Source: Eutreptiella sp. 'Long Island Sound 2002'
Lineage: Eukaryota; Euglenozoa; Euglenophyceae; Eutreptiales; Eutreptiaceae
Direction of reading: 5' to 3'
Length of the DNA stretch: 64,000 nucleotides
Assembly (NCBI GenBank): GCA_964036045.1
Contig: OZ038380.1
Coordinates: 116,669,699 to 116,733,698 of the forward strand
The notes under the pieces were generated by a model, which saw only the letters and a list, made by a program, of their open reading frames with translations, did not search any database and had not been told where the DNA came from. The position numbers and the translations under genes are program-made. Position 1 is the stretch's first letter. The number at the start of each line of letters is the position of its first letter. Positions 9,857-23,800 of this stretch are shown in pieces.

Positions 9857-10424
9857 CTACTTCTTCCGCCCTGACGTCTTCACCGTGCAACGCTTCTTCG
9901 CATTTTGCTTGGTAGCGCTGATGGGCCGCTTTCTGCCCTTGCTAGGAACGGCCTTCTTTTGCGGGACAACTTCCACCCCGGAAGAAGAGGTGGAAGAGGA
10001 AGAAGATGTGGAAGAAGAGGAGCTATTGCCATCCTCGGAAGTTGCGGCACTCTCGTTACCGCTAGACGAATCGTTATCTGCGGAAGACCTAGATTCCACA
10101 GAGCTTGCATCCTCCTCCGGTTTCCAGTCCCAATCGGAGCGTCCAAGAGAGGCTTCAGAGAAGGACGCACTCTCGTTGTCCACCGCCTTTGCCACTTTCA
10201 AAGTGATCTTGGGCTTCATTATCATGGGGATTTTTTTTGGCTCGCCCCTTTTTTTTCTCATCGTCCTGCCCAACTACAACCCATTCCGTCAAATCAACGG
10301 TGTTGGGTGGAACGGTTGGATGGCACCGAGCCAAGTGAGTTTTGATGTTCAAAACCCACGGGGTGGCACTGCACCCGGGAATAGGACATTCACGGGGCAT
10401 GTTCTCTTTTTTGCGTGTGGCCAT
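9857..10424 (-). CDS. C2H2-type zinc-finger, Ser-rich basic protein
   Basis: From ATG 10424 the protein begins with a Lys-rich stretch and one zinc finger of the form C-x4-C-x12-H-x4-H. This frame then meets two A8 runs on the coding strand (near 10230-10260). Beyond them the coding signal continues in the neighbouring frame (open from 10273 to 9857) as an Asp/Glu/Ser-rich tract with two poly-Ser blocks, ending in a basic K-G-R-K-R-P and K-K-R nuclear-localisation-like tail. A one-base homopolymer error or a true frameshift joins the two. The stop is TAG at 9857. It lies downstream of the transposase-like gene on the same strand and may be a DNA-binding accessory protein of that element; this is inference. 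Confidence 0.55.
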
Positions 10425-10640
10425 TGCGAGACTCAATGGGCCCACACACGGGCATGTGCTACTGATTTTCTAGCCCACAATACTTGTGGTACACGTGCCT
10501 GTTGTGCGTCCACAAAAACCACAAGGTTCGGCCTCACCATGCATCCTTGGGTCCGTTACCACCTCTCCTTTCTGCAAGTGCACTGCCACATGATGACGCA
10601 TCCTTGCCAAAGCAACGGCTACTCCACAAAACAAACAAAA

Positions 10641-11868
10641 TTATGTTGCTCCTGCGGGCCGCACGCTAGTATGTGCCACACCAGCGTATGGCTCTGCACG
10701 CAACTGAGGACAATTGGGTACAAATGCAGTTTTCACAAAGGCAGACAGGGTGCCCAGTGGAATCAGCCAACGACCATCGGCATCCATTTGCGCATCCAAA
10801 AAAACCACATGCCCATTCCGAAACTCACATTCCGGACCAAACCGCCCCGTCCACCGCAACAAGGTTGGATCACTGGTCATGGCGACAAAACGCAAAAATT
10901 GACCCGTTACGGGGATGGCATGTCCCGTCGCAAGCGCCTCCTTTGTGGTACCATAAACCCGTGCACTGTCAACGGTGCACCATGAAAAACTAAATGTGCC
11001 CACGGAACACGTCCGGTGCGAGCCCCATATGAAGGTCACAAGTGCAAGAAAGATAGCACCCACTGTGACCGCGTCCTCATCAAAATTGCAATTGTCCGAC
11101 AATGCAACATTGTTTACATTCGTGGGGGTTTGACCAAACCGGGCGGTTTGTGCCGTGCGCCGCAGCCGATCGGTTGACGCATGTTCAACGTTGCCGTTGA
11201 AATACTCATTGACAAGTTGTGCAATATGCACGGTGTGTCCATTGGCGCATGTGACATAGGCTCGATTTCGGTCAGAACCATGACAACGCAGCCAGGATTC
11301 CAGGGAACAAGCATCGGTAGGATCGCTATCCTCCATTCCTTTGGTGTCCGGGGCGGTCCCCGAAAATTCGTCTTCTTTGTCCAAGACAAGGGGTGCACCA
11401 CATGGTTTCAAAAGGGTTGCACCGCCTTGGTAAAGAGATTCCAAGACATTGTGCGCAGATGAGCCAATCTGTGGGTGTTGCTCAAGGATGGTTGTGGCAC
11501 GTGTTGTACCCCTTTCCCAAACCTTTTTGAGATCAACACTTTGCACACTACAATCCGCAGTGTACTCAAGTGGAGTCAATCGATCAGTGGCGTAGCGCTG
11601 ATGCCGCTTGCGCCAATCAGGATGTGCCAAAAAAAATGTCTTGAATGTCCCAAACAGCTTGCGGGCGGTCCCGCAGCTGTAGTACATCAAAATTGCGGTT
11701 GTGGTTCAGGGTGCGGGTGATGGAAAACAAGTTCTCGGCCGGTTGAGACCCCAATTGGCATATGTACAAGGATACCGTTGGGTCACGGACCTGCATGACC
11801 TTTACGGTGATGAAGAGGGTCTGAAAAGTGACTTGCCACCGAAAATACAAGCTTGTAGGTATGAAATC
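10641..11868 (-). pseudogene. Transposase-like gene, 5' part replaced by satellite
   Basis: Coding signal begins right at the satellite border and carries a signature L-G-S-Q-P-A-E-N-L-F-S-x3-R-T-L-N (about 11720-11770). In several eukaryotic cut-and-paste transposases (hAT- and KDZ-like) a similar L-G-x-D-x-x-E-x-L-F-x3-R segment sits near the last catalytic acidic residue; here the Asp is Gln. At a T8 run (11633-11640) the frame shifts and continues as A-H-P-D-W for another 330 codons to TAA at 10641. That tail contains C-x-x-N-G-H-T-V-H and a hydrophobic segment and is not recognised. The N-terminal and central catalytic regions are gone, so the copy is dead unless the array is an insertion into a split gene. 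The family assignment is tentative. Confidence 0.45.
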
Positions 11869-11873
11869 CTTTT

Positions 11874-14800
11874 GGAATCCCCGCCGCTTCAGAGCGGCAG
11901 GCAAAATCAGAAGTGGCCCACAAGTGGGCAAATTGGCTACCTCACCCCTGCCGTATCGGGGATCCCCGCCGCTGCAGAGCGGGGGGCAAAAACAGAAATG
12001 GCCCACAAGTGGGCAAATTGGCTACCTCACCACTGCCGTATCGGGGATCCCCGCCGCTGCAGAGCGGGGGGCAAAATCAGAAGTGGCCCACAAGTGGGCA
12101 AAGTGGCTACCTCACCCCTGCCGTATCGGGGATCCCCACCGCTGCAGAGCGGGGGGCAAAATCAGAAGTGGCCCACAAGTGGGCAAATTGGCTACCTCAC
12201 CCCTGCCGTATCGGGGATCCCCGCCGCTTCAGAGCGGGGGGCAAAATCAGAAGTGGCCCACAAGTGGGCAAATTGGCTACCTCACCCCTGCCGTATCGGG
12301 GATCCCCGCCGCTGAAGAGCGGGGGGCAAAATCAGAAGTGGCCCACAAGTGGGCAAATTGCCTACCTCACCCCTGCCGTATCGGGGATCCCCGCCGCTTC
12401 AGAGCGGGGGGCAAAATCAGAAGTGGCCCACAAGTGGGCAAATTGGCTACCTCACCCCTGCCGTATCGGGGATCCCCGCCGCTGCAGAGCGGGGGGCAAA
12501 ATCAGAAGTGGCCCACAAGTGGGCAAATTGGCTACCTCACCCCTGCCGTATCGGGGATCCCCGCCGCTGCAGAGCGGGGGGCAAAATTAGAAGTGGCCCA
12601 CAAGTGGGCAAATTGGCTACCTCACCCCTGCCGTATCGGGGATCCCCGCCGCTGCGGAGCGGGGGGCAAAATCAGAAGTGGCCCACAAGTGGGCAAATTG
12701 GCTACCTCACCCCTGCCGTATCGGGTATCCCCGCCGCTGCAGAGCGGGGGGCAAAATTAGAAGTGGCCCACAAGTGGGCAAATTGGCTACCTCACCCCTG
12801 CCGTATCGGGGATCCCCGCCGCTGCAGAGCGGGGGGCAAAATCAGAAGTGGCCCACAAGTGGGCAAATTGGCTACCTCACCCCTGCCGTATCGGGGATCC
12901 CCGCCGCTTCAGAGCGGGGGGCAAAATCAGAAGTGGCCCACAAGTGGGCAAATTGGCTACCTCACCCCTGCCGTATCGGGGATCCCCGCCGCTGAAGAGC
13001 GAGGGGCAAAATCAGAAGTGGCCCACAAGTGGGCAAATTGCCTACCTCACCCCTGCCGTATCGGGGATCCCCGCCGCTGAAGAGCGGGGGGCAAAATCAG
13101 AAGTGGCCCACAAGTGGGCAAATTGCCTACCTCACCCCTGCCGTATCGGGGATCCCCGCCGCTTCAGAGCGGGGGGCAAAATCAGAAGTGGCCCACAAGT
13201 GGGCAAATTGGCTACCTCACCCCTGCCGTATCGGGGATCCCCGCCGCTGCAGAGCGGGGGGCAAAATCAGAAGTGGCCCACAAGTGGGCAAATTGGCTAC
13301 CTCACCCCTGCCGTATCGGGGATCCCCGCCGCTGCAGAGCGGGGGGCAAAATTAGAAGTGGCCCACAAGTGGGCAAATTGGCTACCTCACCCCTGCCGTA
13401 TCGGGGATCCCCGCCGCTGCAGAGCGGGGGGCAAAATTAGAAGTGGCCCACAAGTGGGCAAATTGGCTACCTCACCCCTGCCGTATCGGGGATCCCCGCC
13501 GCTGCGAAGCGGGGGGCAAAATCAGAAGTGGCCCACAAGTGGGCAAATTGGCTACCTCACCCCTGCCGTATCGGGTATCCCCGCCGCTGCAGAGCGGGGG
13601 GCAAAATTAGAAGTGGCCCACAAGTGGGCAAATTGGCTACCTCACCCCTGCCGTATCGGGGATGCCCGCCGCTGCAGAGCGGGGGGCAAAATCAGAAGTG
13701 GCCCTAAAGTGGGCAAATTGGCTACCTCACCCCTGCCGTATCGGGGATCCCGCCGCTGCAGAGCGGGGGGCAAAATCAGAAGTGGCCCACAAGTGGGCAA
13801 ATTGGCTACCTCACCCCTGCCGTATCGGGGATCCCCGCCGCTGCAGAGCGGGGGGCAAAATTAGAAGTGGCCCACAAGTGGGCAAATTAACTACCTCACC
13901 CCTGCCGTATCGGGGATCCCCGCCGCTGCAGAGCGGGGGGCAAAATTAGAAGTGGCCCACAAGTGGGCAAATTGGCTACCTCACCCCTGCCGTATCGGGG
14001 ATCCCCGGCGCTGCGAAGCGGGGGGCAAAATCAGAAGTGGCCCACAAGTGGGCAAATTGGCTACCTCACCCCTGCCGTATCGGGTATCCCCGCCGCTGCA
14101 GAGCGGGGGGCAAAATTAGAAGTGGCCCACAAGTGGGCAAATTGGCTACCTCACCCCTGCCGTATCGGGGATGCCCGCCGCTGCAGAGCGGGGGGCAAAA
14201 TCAGAAGTGGCCCACAAGTGGGCAAATTGGCTACCTCACCCCTGCCGTATCGGGGATCCCGCCGCTGCAGAGCGGGGGGCAAAATCAGAAGTGGCCCACA
14301 AGTGGGCAAATTGGCTACCTCACCCCTGCCGTATCGGGGATCCCCGCCGCTGCACAGCGGGGGGCAAAATCAGAAGTGGCCCACAAGTGGGCAAAGTGGC
14401 TACCTCACCCCTGCCGTATCGGGGATCCCCACCGCTGCAGAGCGGGGGGCAAAATCAGAAGTGGCCCACAAGTGGGCAAATTGGCTACCTCACCCCTGCC
14501 GTATCGGGGATCCCCGCCGCTTCAGAGCGGGGGGCAAAATCAGAAGTGGCCCACAAGTGGGCAAATTGGCTACCTCACCCCTGCCGTATCGGGGATCCCC
14601 GCCGCTGAAGAGCGGGGGGCAAAATCAGAAGTGGCCCACAAGTGGGCAAATTGCCTACCTCACCCCTGCCGTATCGGGGATCCCCGCCGCTTCAGAGCGG
14701 GGGGCAAAATCAGAAGTGGCCCACAAGTGGGCAAATTGGCTACCTCACCCCTGCCGTATCGGGGATCCCCGCCGCTGCAGAGCGGGGGGCAAAATCAGAA

Positions 14801-17800
14801 GTGGCCCACAAGTGGGCAAATTGGCTACCTCACCCCTGCCGTATCGGGGATCCCCGCCGCTGCAGAGCGGGGGGCAAAATTAGAAGTGGCCCACAAGTGG
14901 GCAAATTGGCTACCTCACCCCTGCCGTATCGGGGATCCCCGCCGCTGCAGAGCGGGGGGCAAAATTAGAAGTGGCCCACAAGTGGGCAAATTGGCTACCT
15001 CACCCCTGCCGTATCGGGGATCCCCGCCGCTGCGAAGCGGGGGGCAAAATCAGAAGTGGCCCACAAGTGGGCAAATTGGCTACCTCACCCCTGCCGTATC
15101 GGGTATCCCCGCCGCTGCAGAGCGGGGGGCAAAATTAGAAGTGGCCCACAAGTGGGCAAATTGGCTACCTCACCCCTGCCGTATCGGGGATCCCCGCCGT
15201 TGCAGAGCGGGGGGCAAAATCAGAAGTGGCCCACAAGTGGGCAAATTGGCTACCTCACCCCTGCCGTATCGGGGATCCCGCCGCTGCAGAGCGGGGGGCA
15301 AAATCAGAAGTGGCCCACAAGTGGGCAAATTGGCTACCTCACCCCTGCCGTATCGGGGATCCCCGCCGCTGAAGAGCGAGGGGCAAAATCGGAAGTGGCC
15401 CACAAGTGGGCAAATTGCCTACCTCACCCCTGCCGTATCGGGGATCCCCGCCGCTTCAGAGCGGGGGGCAAAATCAGAAGTGGCCCACAAGTGGGCAAAT
15501 TGGCTACCTCACCCCTGCCGTATCGGGGATCCCGCCGCTGCAGAGCGGGGGGCAAAATCAGAAGTGGCCCACAAGTGGGCAAATTGGCTACCTCACCCCT
15601 GCCGTATCGGGGATCCCCGCCGCTGCAGAGCGGGGGGCAAAATTAGAAGTGGCCCACAAGTGGGCAAATTGGCTACCTCACCCCTGCCGTATCGGGGATC
15701 CCCGCCGCTGCAGAGCGGGGGGCAAAATCAGAAGTGGCCCACAAGTGGGCAAATTGGCTACCTCACCCCTGCCGTATCGGGGATCCCCGCCGCTGCAGAG
15801 CGGGGGGCAAAATCAGAAGTGGCCCACAAGTGGGCAAATTGGCTACCTCACCCCTGCCGTATCGGGTATCCCCGCCGTTGCTGAGCGGGGGGCAAAATCA
15901 GAAGTGGCCCACAAGTGGGCAAATTGGCTACCTCACCCCTGCCGTATCGGGGATCCCCGCCGCTGCAGAGCGGGGGGCAAAATTAGAAGTGGCCCACAAG
16001 TGGGCAAATTGGCTACCTCACCCCTGCCGTATCGGGGATCCCCGCCGCTGCAGAGCGGGGGGCAAAATTAGAAGTGGCCCACAAGTGGGCAAATTGGCTA
16101 CCTCACCCCTGCCGTATCGGGGATCCCCGCCGCTGCGAAGCGGGGGGCAAAATCAGAAGTGGCCCACAAGTGGGCAAATTGGCTACCTCACCCCTGCCGT
16201 ATCGGGGATCCCCGCCGCTTCAGAGCGGGGGGCAAAATCAGAAGTGGCCCACAAGTGGGCAAATTGGCTACCTCACCCCTGCCGTATCGGGGATCCCCGC
16301 CGCTGAAGAGCGGGGGGCAAAATCAGAAGTGGCCCACAAGTGGGCAAATTGCCTACCTCACCCCTGCCGTATCGGGGATCCCCGCCGCTTCAGAGCGGGG
16401 GGCAAAATCAGAAGTGGCCCACAAGTGGGCAAATTGGCTACCTCACCCCTGCCGTATCGGGGATCCCCGCCGCTGCAGAGCGGGGGGCAAAATCAGAAGT
16501 GGCCCACAAGTGGGCAAATTGGCTACCTCACCCCTGCCGTATCGGGGATCCCCGCCGCTGCAGAGCGGGGGGCAAAATTAGAAGTGGCCCACAAGTGGGC
16601 AAATTGGCTACCTCACCCCTGCCGTATCGGGGATCCCCGCCGCTGCAGAGCGGGGGGCAAAATTAGAAGTGGCCCACAAGTGGGCAAATTGGCTACCTCA
16701 CCCCTGCCGTATCGGGGATCCCCGCCGCTGCGAAGCGGGGGGCAAAATCAGAAGTGGCCCACAAGTGGGCAAATTGGCTACCTCACCCCTGCCGTATCGG
16801 GTATCCCCGCCGCTGCAGAGCGGGGGGCAAAATTAGAAGTGGCCCACAAGTGGGCAAATTGGCTACCTCACCCCTGCCGTATCGGGGATCCCCGCCGCTG
16901 CAGAGCGGGGGGCAAAATCAGAAGTGGCCCACAAGTGGGCAAATTGGCTACCTCACCCCTGCCGTATCGGGGATCCCGCCGCTGCAGAGCGGGGGGCAAA
17001 ATCAGAAGTGGCCCACAAGTGGGCAAATTGGCTACCTCACCCCTGCCGTATCGGGGATCCCCGCCGCTGAAGAGCGAGGGGCAAAATCAGAAGTGGCCCA
17101 CAAGTGGGCAAATTGCCTACCTCACCCCTGCCGTATCGGGGATCCCCGCCGCTTCAGAGCGGGGGGCAAAATCAGAAGTGGCCCACAAGTGGGCAAATTG
17201 GCTACCTCACCCCTGCCGTATCGGGGATCCCGCCGCTGCAGAGCGGGGGGCAAAATCAGAAGTGGCCCACAAGTGGGCAAATTGGCTACCTCACCCCTGC
17301 CGTATCGGGGATCCCCGCCGCTGCAGAGCGGGGGGCAAAATTAGAAGTGGCCCACAAGTGGGCAAATTGGCTACCTCACCCCTGCCGTATCGGGGATCCC
17401 CGCCGCTGCAGAGCGGGGGGCAAAATCAGAAGTGGCCCACAAGTGGGCAAATTGGCTACCTCACCCCTGCCGTATCGGGGATCCCCGCCGCTGCAGAGCG
17501 GGGGGCAAAATCAGAAGTGGCCCACAAGTGGGCAAATTGGCTACCTCACCCCTGCCGTATCGGGTATCCCCGCCGTTGCTGAGCGGGGGGCAAAATCAGA
17601 AGTGGCCCACAAGTGGGCAAATTGGCTACCTCACCCCTGCCGTATCGGGGATCCCCGCCGCTGCAGAGCGGGGGGCAAAATTAGAAGTGGCCCACAAGTG
17701 GGCAAATTGGCTACCTCACCCCTGCCGTATCGGGGATCCCCGCCGCTGCAGAGCGGGGGGCAAAATTAGAAGTGGCCCACAAGTGGGCAAATTGGCTACC

Positions 17801-20800
17801 TCACCCCTGCCGTATCGGGGATCCCCGCCGCTGCGAAGCGGGGGGCAAAATCAGAAGTGGCCCACAAGTGGGCAAATTGGCTACCTCACCCCTGCCGTAT
17901 CGGGTATCCCCGCCGCTGCAGAGCGGGGGGCAAAATTAGAAGTGGCCCACAAGTGGGCAAATTGGCTACCTCACCCCTGCCGTATCGGGGATCCCCGCCG
18001 CTGCAGAGCGGGGGGCAAAATCAGAAGTGGCCCACAAGTGGGCAAATTGGCTACCTCACCCCTGCCGTATCGGGGATCCCGCCGCTGCAGAGCGGGGGGC
18101 AAAATCAGAAGTGGCCCACAAGTGGGCAAATTGGCTACCTCACCCCTGCCGTATCGGGGATCCCCGCCGCTGAAGAGCGAGGGGCAAAATCAGAAGTGGC
18201 CCACAAGTGGGCAAATTGCCTACCTCACCCCTGCCGTATCGGGGATCCCCGCCGCTTCAGAGCGGGGGGCAAAATCAGAAGTGGCCCACAAGTGGGCAAA
18301 TTGGCTACCTCACCCCTGCCGTATCGGGGATCCCGCCGCTGCAGAGCGGGGGGCAAAATCAGAAGTGGCCCACAAGTGGGCAAATTGGCTACCTCACCCC
18401 TGCCGTATCGGGGATCCCCGCCGCTGCAGAGCGGGGGGCAAAATCAGAAGTGGCCCACAAGTGGGCAAATTGGCTACCTCACCCCTGCCGTATCGGGTAT
18501 CCCCGCCGTTGCTGAGCGGGGGGCAAAATCAGAAGTGGCCCACAAGTGGGCAAATTGGCTACCTCACCCCTGCCGTATCGGGGATCCCCGCCGCTGCAGA
18601 GCGGGGGGCAAAATTAGTAGTGGCCCACAAGTGGGCAAATTGGCTACCTCACCCCTGCCGTATCGGGGATCCCCGCCGCTGCAGAGCGGGGGGCAAAATC
18701 AGAAGTGGCCCACAAGTGGGCAAATTGGCTACCTCACCCCTGCCGTATCGGGGATCCCCGCCGCTGCAGAGCGGGGGGCAAAATCAGAAGTGGCCCACAA
18801 GTGGGCAAATTGGCTACCTCACCCCTGCCGTATCGGGTATCCCCGCCGCTGCAGAGCGGGGGGCAAAATCAGAAGTGGCCCACAAGTGGGCAAATTGGCT
18901 AACTCACCCCTGCCGTATCGGGGATCCCCGCCGTTGAAGAGCGGGGGGCAAAATCAGAAGTGGCCCACAAATGGGCAAATTGCCTACCTCACCCCTGCCG
19001 TATCGGGGATCCCCGCCGCTTCAAAGCGGGGGGCAAAATTAGAACTGGCCCACAAGTGGGCAAATTGGCTACCTCACCCCTGCCGTATCGGGGATCCCCG
19101 CCGCTGCAGAGCGGGGGGCAAAATCAGAAGTGGCCCACAAGTGGGCAAATTGGCTACCTCACCCCTGCCGTATCGGGGATCCCCGCCGCTTCAGAGCGGG
19201 GGGCAAAATTAGAAGTGGCCCACAAGTGGGCAAATTGGCTACCTCACCCCTGCCGTATCGGGGATCCCCGCCGCTGCAGAGCGGGGGGCAAAATCAGAAG
19301 TGGCCCACAAGTGGGCAAATTGGCTACCTCACCCCTGCCGTATCGGGGATCCCCGCCGCTGCAGAGCGGGGGGCAAAATCAGAAGTGGCCCACAAGTGGG
19401 CAAAGTGGCTACCTCACCCCTGCCGTATCGGGGATCCCCGCCGCTGCTGAGCGGGGGGCAAAATCAGAAGTGGCCCACAAGTGGGCAAATTGGCTACCTC
19501 ACCCCTGCCGTATCGGGGATCCCCGCCGCTGCAGAGCGGGGGGCAAAATCAGAATTGGCCCACAAGTGGGCAAATGGGCTACCTCACCCCTGCGGTATCG
19601 GGGATCCCCGCCGCTGCTGAGCGGGGGGCAAAAACAGAAGTGGCCCACAAGTGGGCAAATTGGCTACCTCACCCCTGCTGTATCGGGGATCCCCGCCGCT
19701 GCAGAGCGGGGGGCAAAATCAGAAGTGGCCCACAAGTGGGCAAATTGGCTACCTCACCCCTGCCGTATCGGGGATCCCCGCCGCTGCTGAGCGGGGGGCA
19801 AAATCAGAAGTGGCCCACAAGTGGGCAAATTGGCTACCTCACCCCTGCCGTATCGGGGATCCCCGCCGCTGCAGAGCGGGGGGCAAAATCAGAAGTGGCC
19901 CACAAGTGGGCAAATTGGCTACCTCACCCCTGCCGTATCGGGGATCCCCACCGCTGCAGAGCGGGGGGCAAAATCAGAAGTGGCCCACAAGTGGGCAAAT
20001 TGGCTACCTCACCCCTGCCGTATCGGGGATCCCCGCCGCTGCTGAGCGGGGGGCAAAATCAGAAGTGGCCCACAAGTGGGCAAATTGGCTACCTCACCCC
20101 TGCCGTATCGGGGATCCCCGCCGCTGCAGAGCGGGGGGCAAAATCAGAATTGGCCCACAAGTGGGCAAATGGGCTACCTCACCCCTGCGGTATCGGGGAT
20201 CCCCGCCGCTGCTGAGCGGGGGGCAAAAACAGAAGTGGCCCACAAGTGGGCAAATTGGCTACCTCACCCCTGCTGTATCGGGGATCCCCGCCGCTGCAGA
20301 GCGGGGGGCAAAATCAGAAGTGGCCCACAAGTGGGCAAATTGGCTACCTCACCCCTGCCGTATCGGGGATCCCCGCCGCTGCTGAGCGGGGGGCAAAATC
20401 AGAAGTGGCCCACAAGTGGGCAAATTGGCTACCTCACCCCTGCCGTATCGGGGATCCCCGCCGCTGCAGAGCGGGGGGCAAAATCAGAAGTGGCCCACAA
20501 GTGGGCAAATTGGCTACCTCACCCCTGCCGTATCGGGGATCCCCGCCGCTGCACAGCGGGGGGCAAAATCAGAAGTGGCCCACAAGTGGGCAAATTGGCT
20601 ACCTCACCCCTGCCGTATCGGGGATCCCCGCCGCTGCAGAGCGGGGGGCAAAATTAGAAGTGGCCCACAAGTGGGCAAATTGGCTACCTCACCCCTGCCG
20701 TATCGGGGATCCCCGCCGCTGCAGAGCGGGGGGCAAAATCAGAAGTGGCCCACAAGTGGGCAAATTGGCTACCTCACCCCTGCCGTATCGGGGATCCCCG

Positions 20801-23800
20801 CCGCTGCAGAGCGGGGGGCAAAATCAGAAGTGGCCCACAAGTGGGCAAATTGGCTACCTCACCCCTGCCGTATCGGGTATCCCCGCCGCTGCAGAGCGGG
20901 GGGCAAAATCAGAAGTGGCCCACAAGTGGGCAAATTGGCTAACTCACCCCTGCCGTATCGGGGATCCCCGCCGCTGAAGAGCGGGGGGCAAAATCAGAAG
21001 TGGCCCACAAATGGGCAAATTGCCTACCTCACCCCTGCCGTATCGGGGATCCCCGCCGCTTCAAAGCGGGGGGCAAAATTAGAACTGGCCCACAAGTGGG
21101 CAAATTGGCTACCTCACCCCTGCCGTATCGGGGATCCCCGCCGCTGCAGAGCGGGGGGCAAAATCAGAAGTGGCCCACAAGTGGGCAAATTGGCTACCTC
21201 ACCCCTGCCGTATCGGGGATCCCCGCCGCTGCACAGCGGGGGGCAAAATCAGAAGTGGCCCACAAGTGGGCAAATTGGCTACCTCACCCCTGCCGTATCG
21301 GGGATCCCCGCCGCTGCAGAGCGGGGGGCAAAATTAGAAGTGGCCCACAAGTGGGCAAATTGGCTACCTCACCCCTGCCGTATCGGGGATCCCCGCCGCT
21401 GCAGAGCGGGGGGCAAAATCAGAAGTGGCCCACAAGTGGGCAAATTGGCTACCTCACCCCTGCCGTATCGGGGATCCCCGCCGCCGCAGAGCGGGGGGCA
21501 AAATCAGAAGTGGCCCACAAGTGGGCAAATTGGCTACCTCACCCCTGCCGTATCGGGTATCCCCGCCGCTGCAGAGCGGGGGGCAAAATCAGAAGTGGCC
21601 CACAAGTGGGCAAATTGGCTAACTCACCCCTGCCGTATCGGGGATCCCCGCCGCTGAAGAGCGGGGGGCAAAATCAGAAGTGGCCCACAAATGGGCAAAT
21701 TGCCTACCTCACCCCTGCCGTATCGGGGATCCCCGCCGCTTCAAAGCGGGGGGCAAAATTAGAACTGGCCCACAAGTGGGCAAATTGGCTACCTCACCCC
21801 TGCCGTATCGGGGATCCCCGCCGCTGCAGAGCGGGGGGCAAAATCAGAAGTGGCCCACAAGTGGGCAAATTGGCTACCTCACCCCTGCCGTATCGGGGAT
21901 CCCCGCCGCTTCAGAGCGGGGGGCAAAATTAGAAGTGGCCCACAAGTGGGCAAATTGGCTACCTCACCCCTGCCGTATCGGGGATCCCCGCCGCTGCAGA
22001 GCGGGGGGCAAAATCAGAAGTGGCCCACAAGTGGGCAAATTGGCTACCTCACCCCTGCCGTATCGGGGATCCCCTCCGCTGCAGAGCGGGGGGCAAAATC
22101 AGAAGTGGCCCACAAGTGGGCAAATTGGCTACCTCACCCCTGCCGTATCGGGGATCCCCGCCGCTGCAGAGCGGCGGGCAAAATCAGAAGTGGCCCACAA
22201 GTGGGCAAATTGGCTACCTCACCCCTGCCGTATCGGGGATCCCCGCCGCTGAAGAGCGGGGGGCAAAATCAGAAGTGGCCCACAAATGGGCAAATTGCCT
22301 ACCTCACCCCTGCCGTATCGGGGATCCCCGCCGCTGCAGAGCGGGGGGCAAAATCAGAAGTGGCCCACAAGTGGGCGAATTGGCTACCTCACCCCTGCCG
22401 TATCGGGGATCCCCGCCGCTGCAGAGCGGGGGGCAAAATCAGAAGTGGCCCACAAGTGGGCAAATTGGCTACCTCACCCCTGCCGTATCGGGGATCCCCG
22501 CCGCTGCTGAGCGGGGGGCAAAATCAGAAGTGGCCCACAAGTGGGCAAATTGGCTACCTCACCCCTGCGGTATCGGGGATCCCCGCCGCTGCTGAGCGGG
22601 GGGCAAAATCAGAAGTGGCCCACAAGTGGGCAAATTGGCTACCTCACCCCTGCCGTATCGGGGATCCCCGCCGCTGCAGAGCGGGGGGCAAAATCAGAAG
22701 TGGCCCACCTCACCCCTGCCGTATCGGGTATCCCCGCCGCTGCAGAGCGGGGGGCAAAATCAGAAGTGGCCCACAAGTGGGCAAATTGGCTAACTCACCC
22801 CTGCCGTATCGGGGATCCCCGCCGCTGAAGAGCGGGGGGCAAAATCAGAAGTGGCCCACAAATGGGCAAATTGCCTACCTCACCCCTGCCGTATCGGGGA
22901 TCCCCGCCGCTTCAAAGCGGGGGGCAAAATTAGAACTGGCCCACAAGTGGGCAAATTGGCTACCTCACCCCTGCCGTATCGGGGATCCCCGCCGCTGCAG
23001 AGCGGGGGGCAAAATCAGAAGTGGCCCACCTCACCCCTGCCGTATCGGGTATCCCCGCCGCTGCAGAGCGGGGGGCAAAATCAGAAGTGGCCCACAAGTG
23101 GGCAAATTGGCTAACTCACCCCTGCCGTATCGGGGATCCCCGCCGCTGCAGAGCGGGGGGCAAAATCAGAAGTGGCCCACAAGTGGGCAAATTGGCTACC
23201 TCACCCCTGCCGTATCGGGGATTCCCGCCGCTTCAGAGCGGGGGGCAAAATTAGAAGTGGCCCACAAGTGGGCAAATTGGCTACCTCACCCCTGCCGTAT
23301 CGGGGATCCCCGCCGCTGCAGAGCGGGGGGCAAAATCAGAAGTGGCCCACAAGTGGGCAAATTGGCTACCTCACCCCTGCCGTATCGGGGATCCCCTCCG
23401 CTGCAGAGCGGGGGGCAAAATCAGAAGTGGCCCACAAGTGGGCAAATTGGCTACCTCACCCCTGCCGTATCGGGGATCCCCGCCGCTGCAGAGCGGCAGG
23501 CAAAATCAGAAGTGGCCCACAAGTGGGCAAATTGGCTACCTCACCCCTGCCGTATCGGGGATCCCCGCCGCTGAAGAGCGGGGGGCAAAATCAGAAGTGG
23601 CCCACAAATGGGCAAATTGCCTACCTCACCCCTGCCGTATCGGGGATCCCCGCCGCTGCAGAGCGGGGGGCAAAATCAGAAGTGGCCCACAAGTGGGCGA
23701 ATTGGCTACCTCACCCCTGCCGTATCGGGGATCCCCGCCGCTGCAGAGCGGGGGGCAAAATCAGAAGTGGCCCACAAGTGGGCAAATTGGCTACCTCACC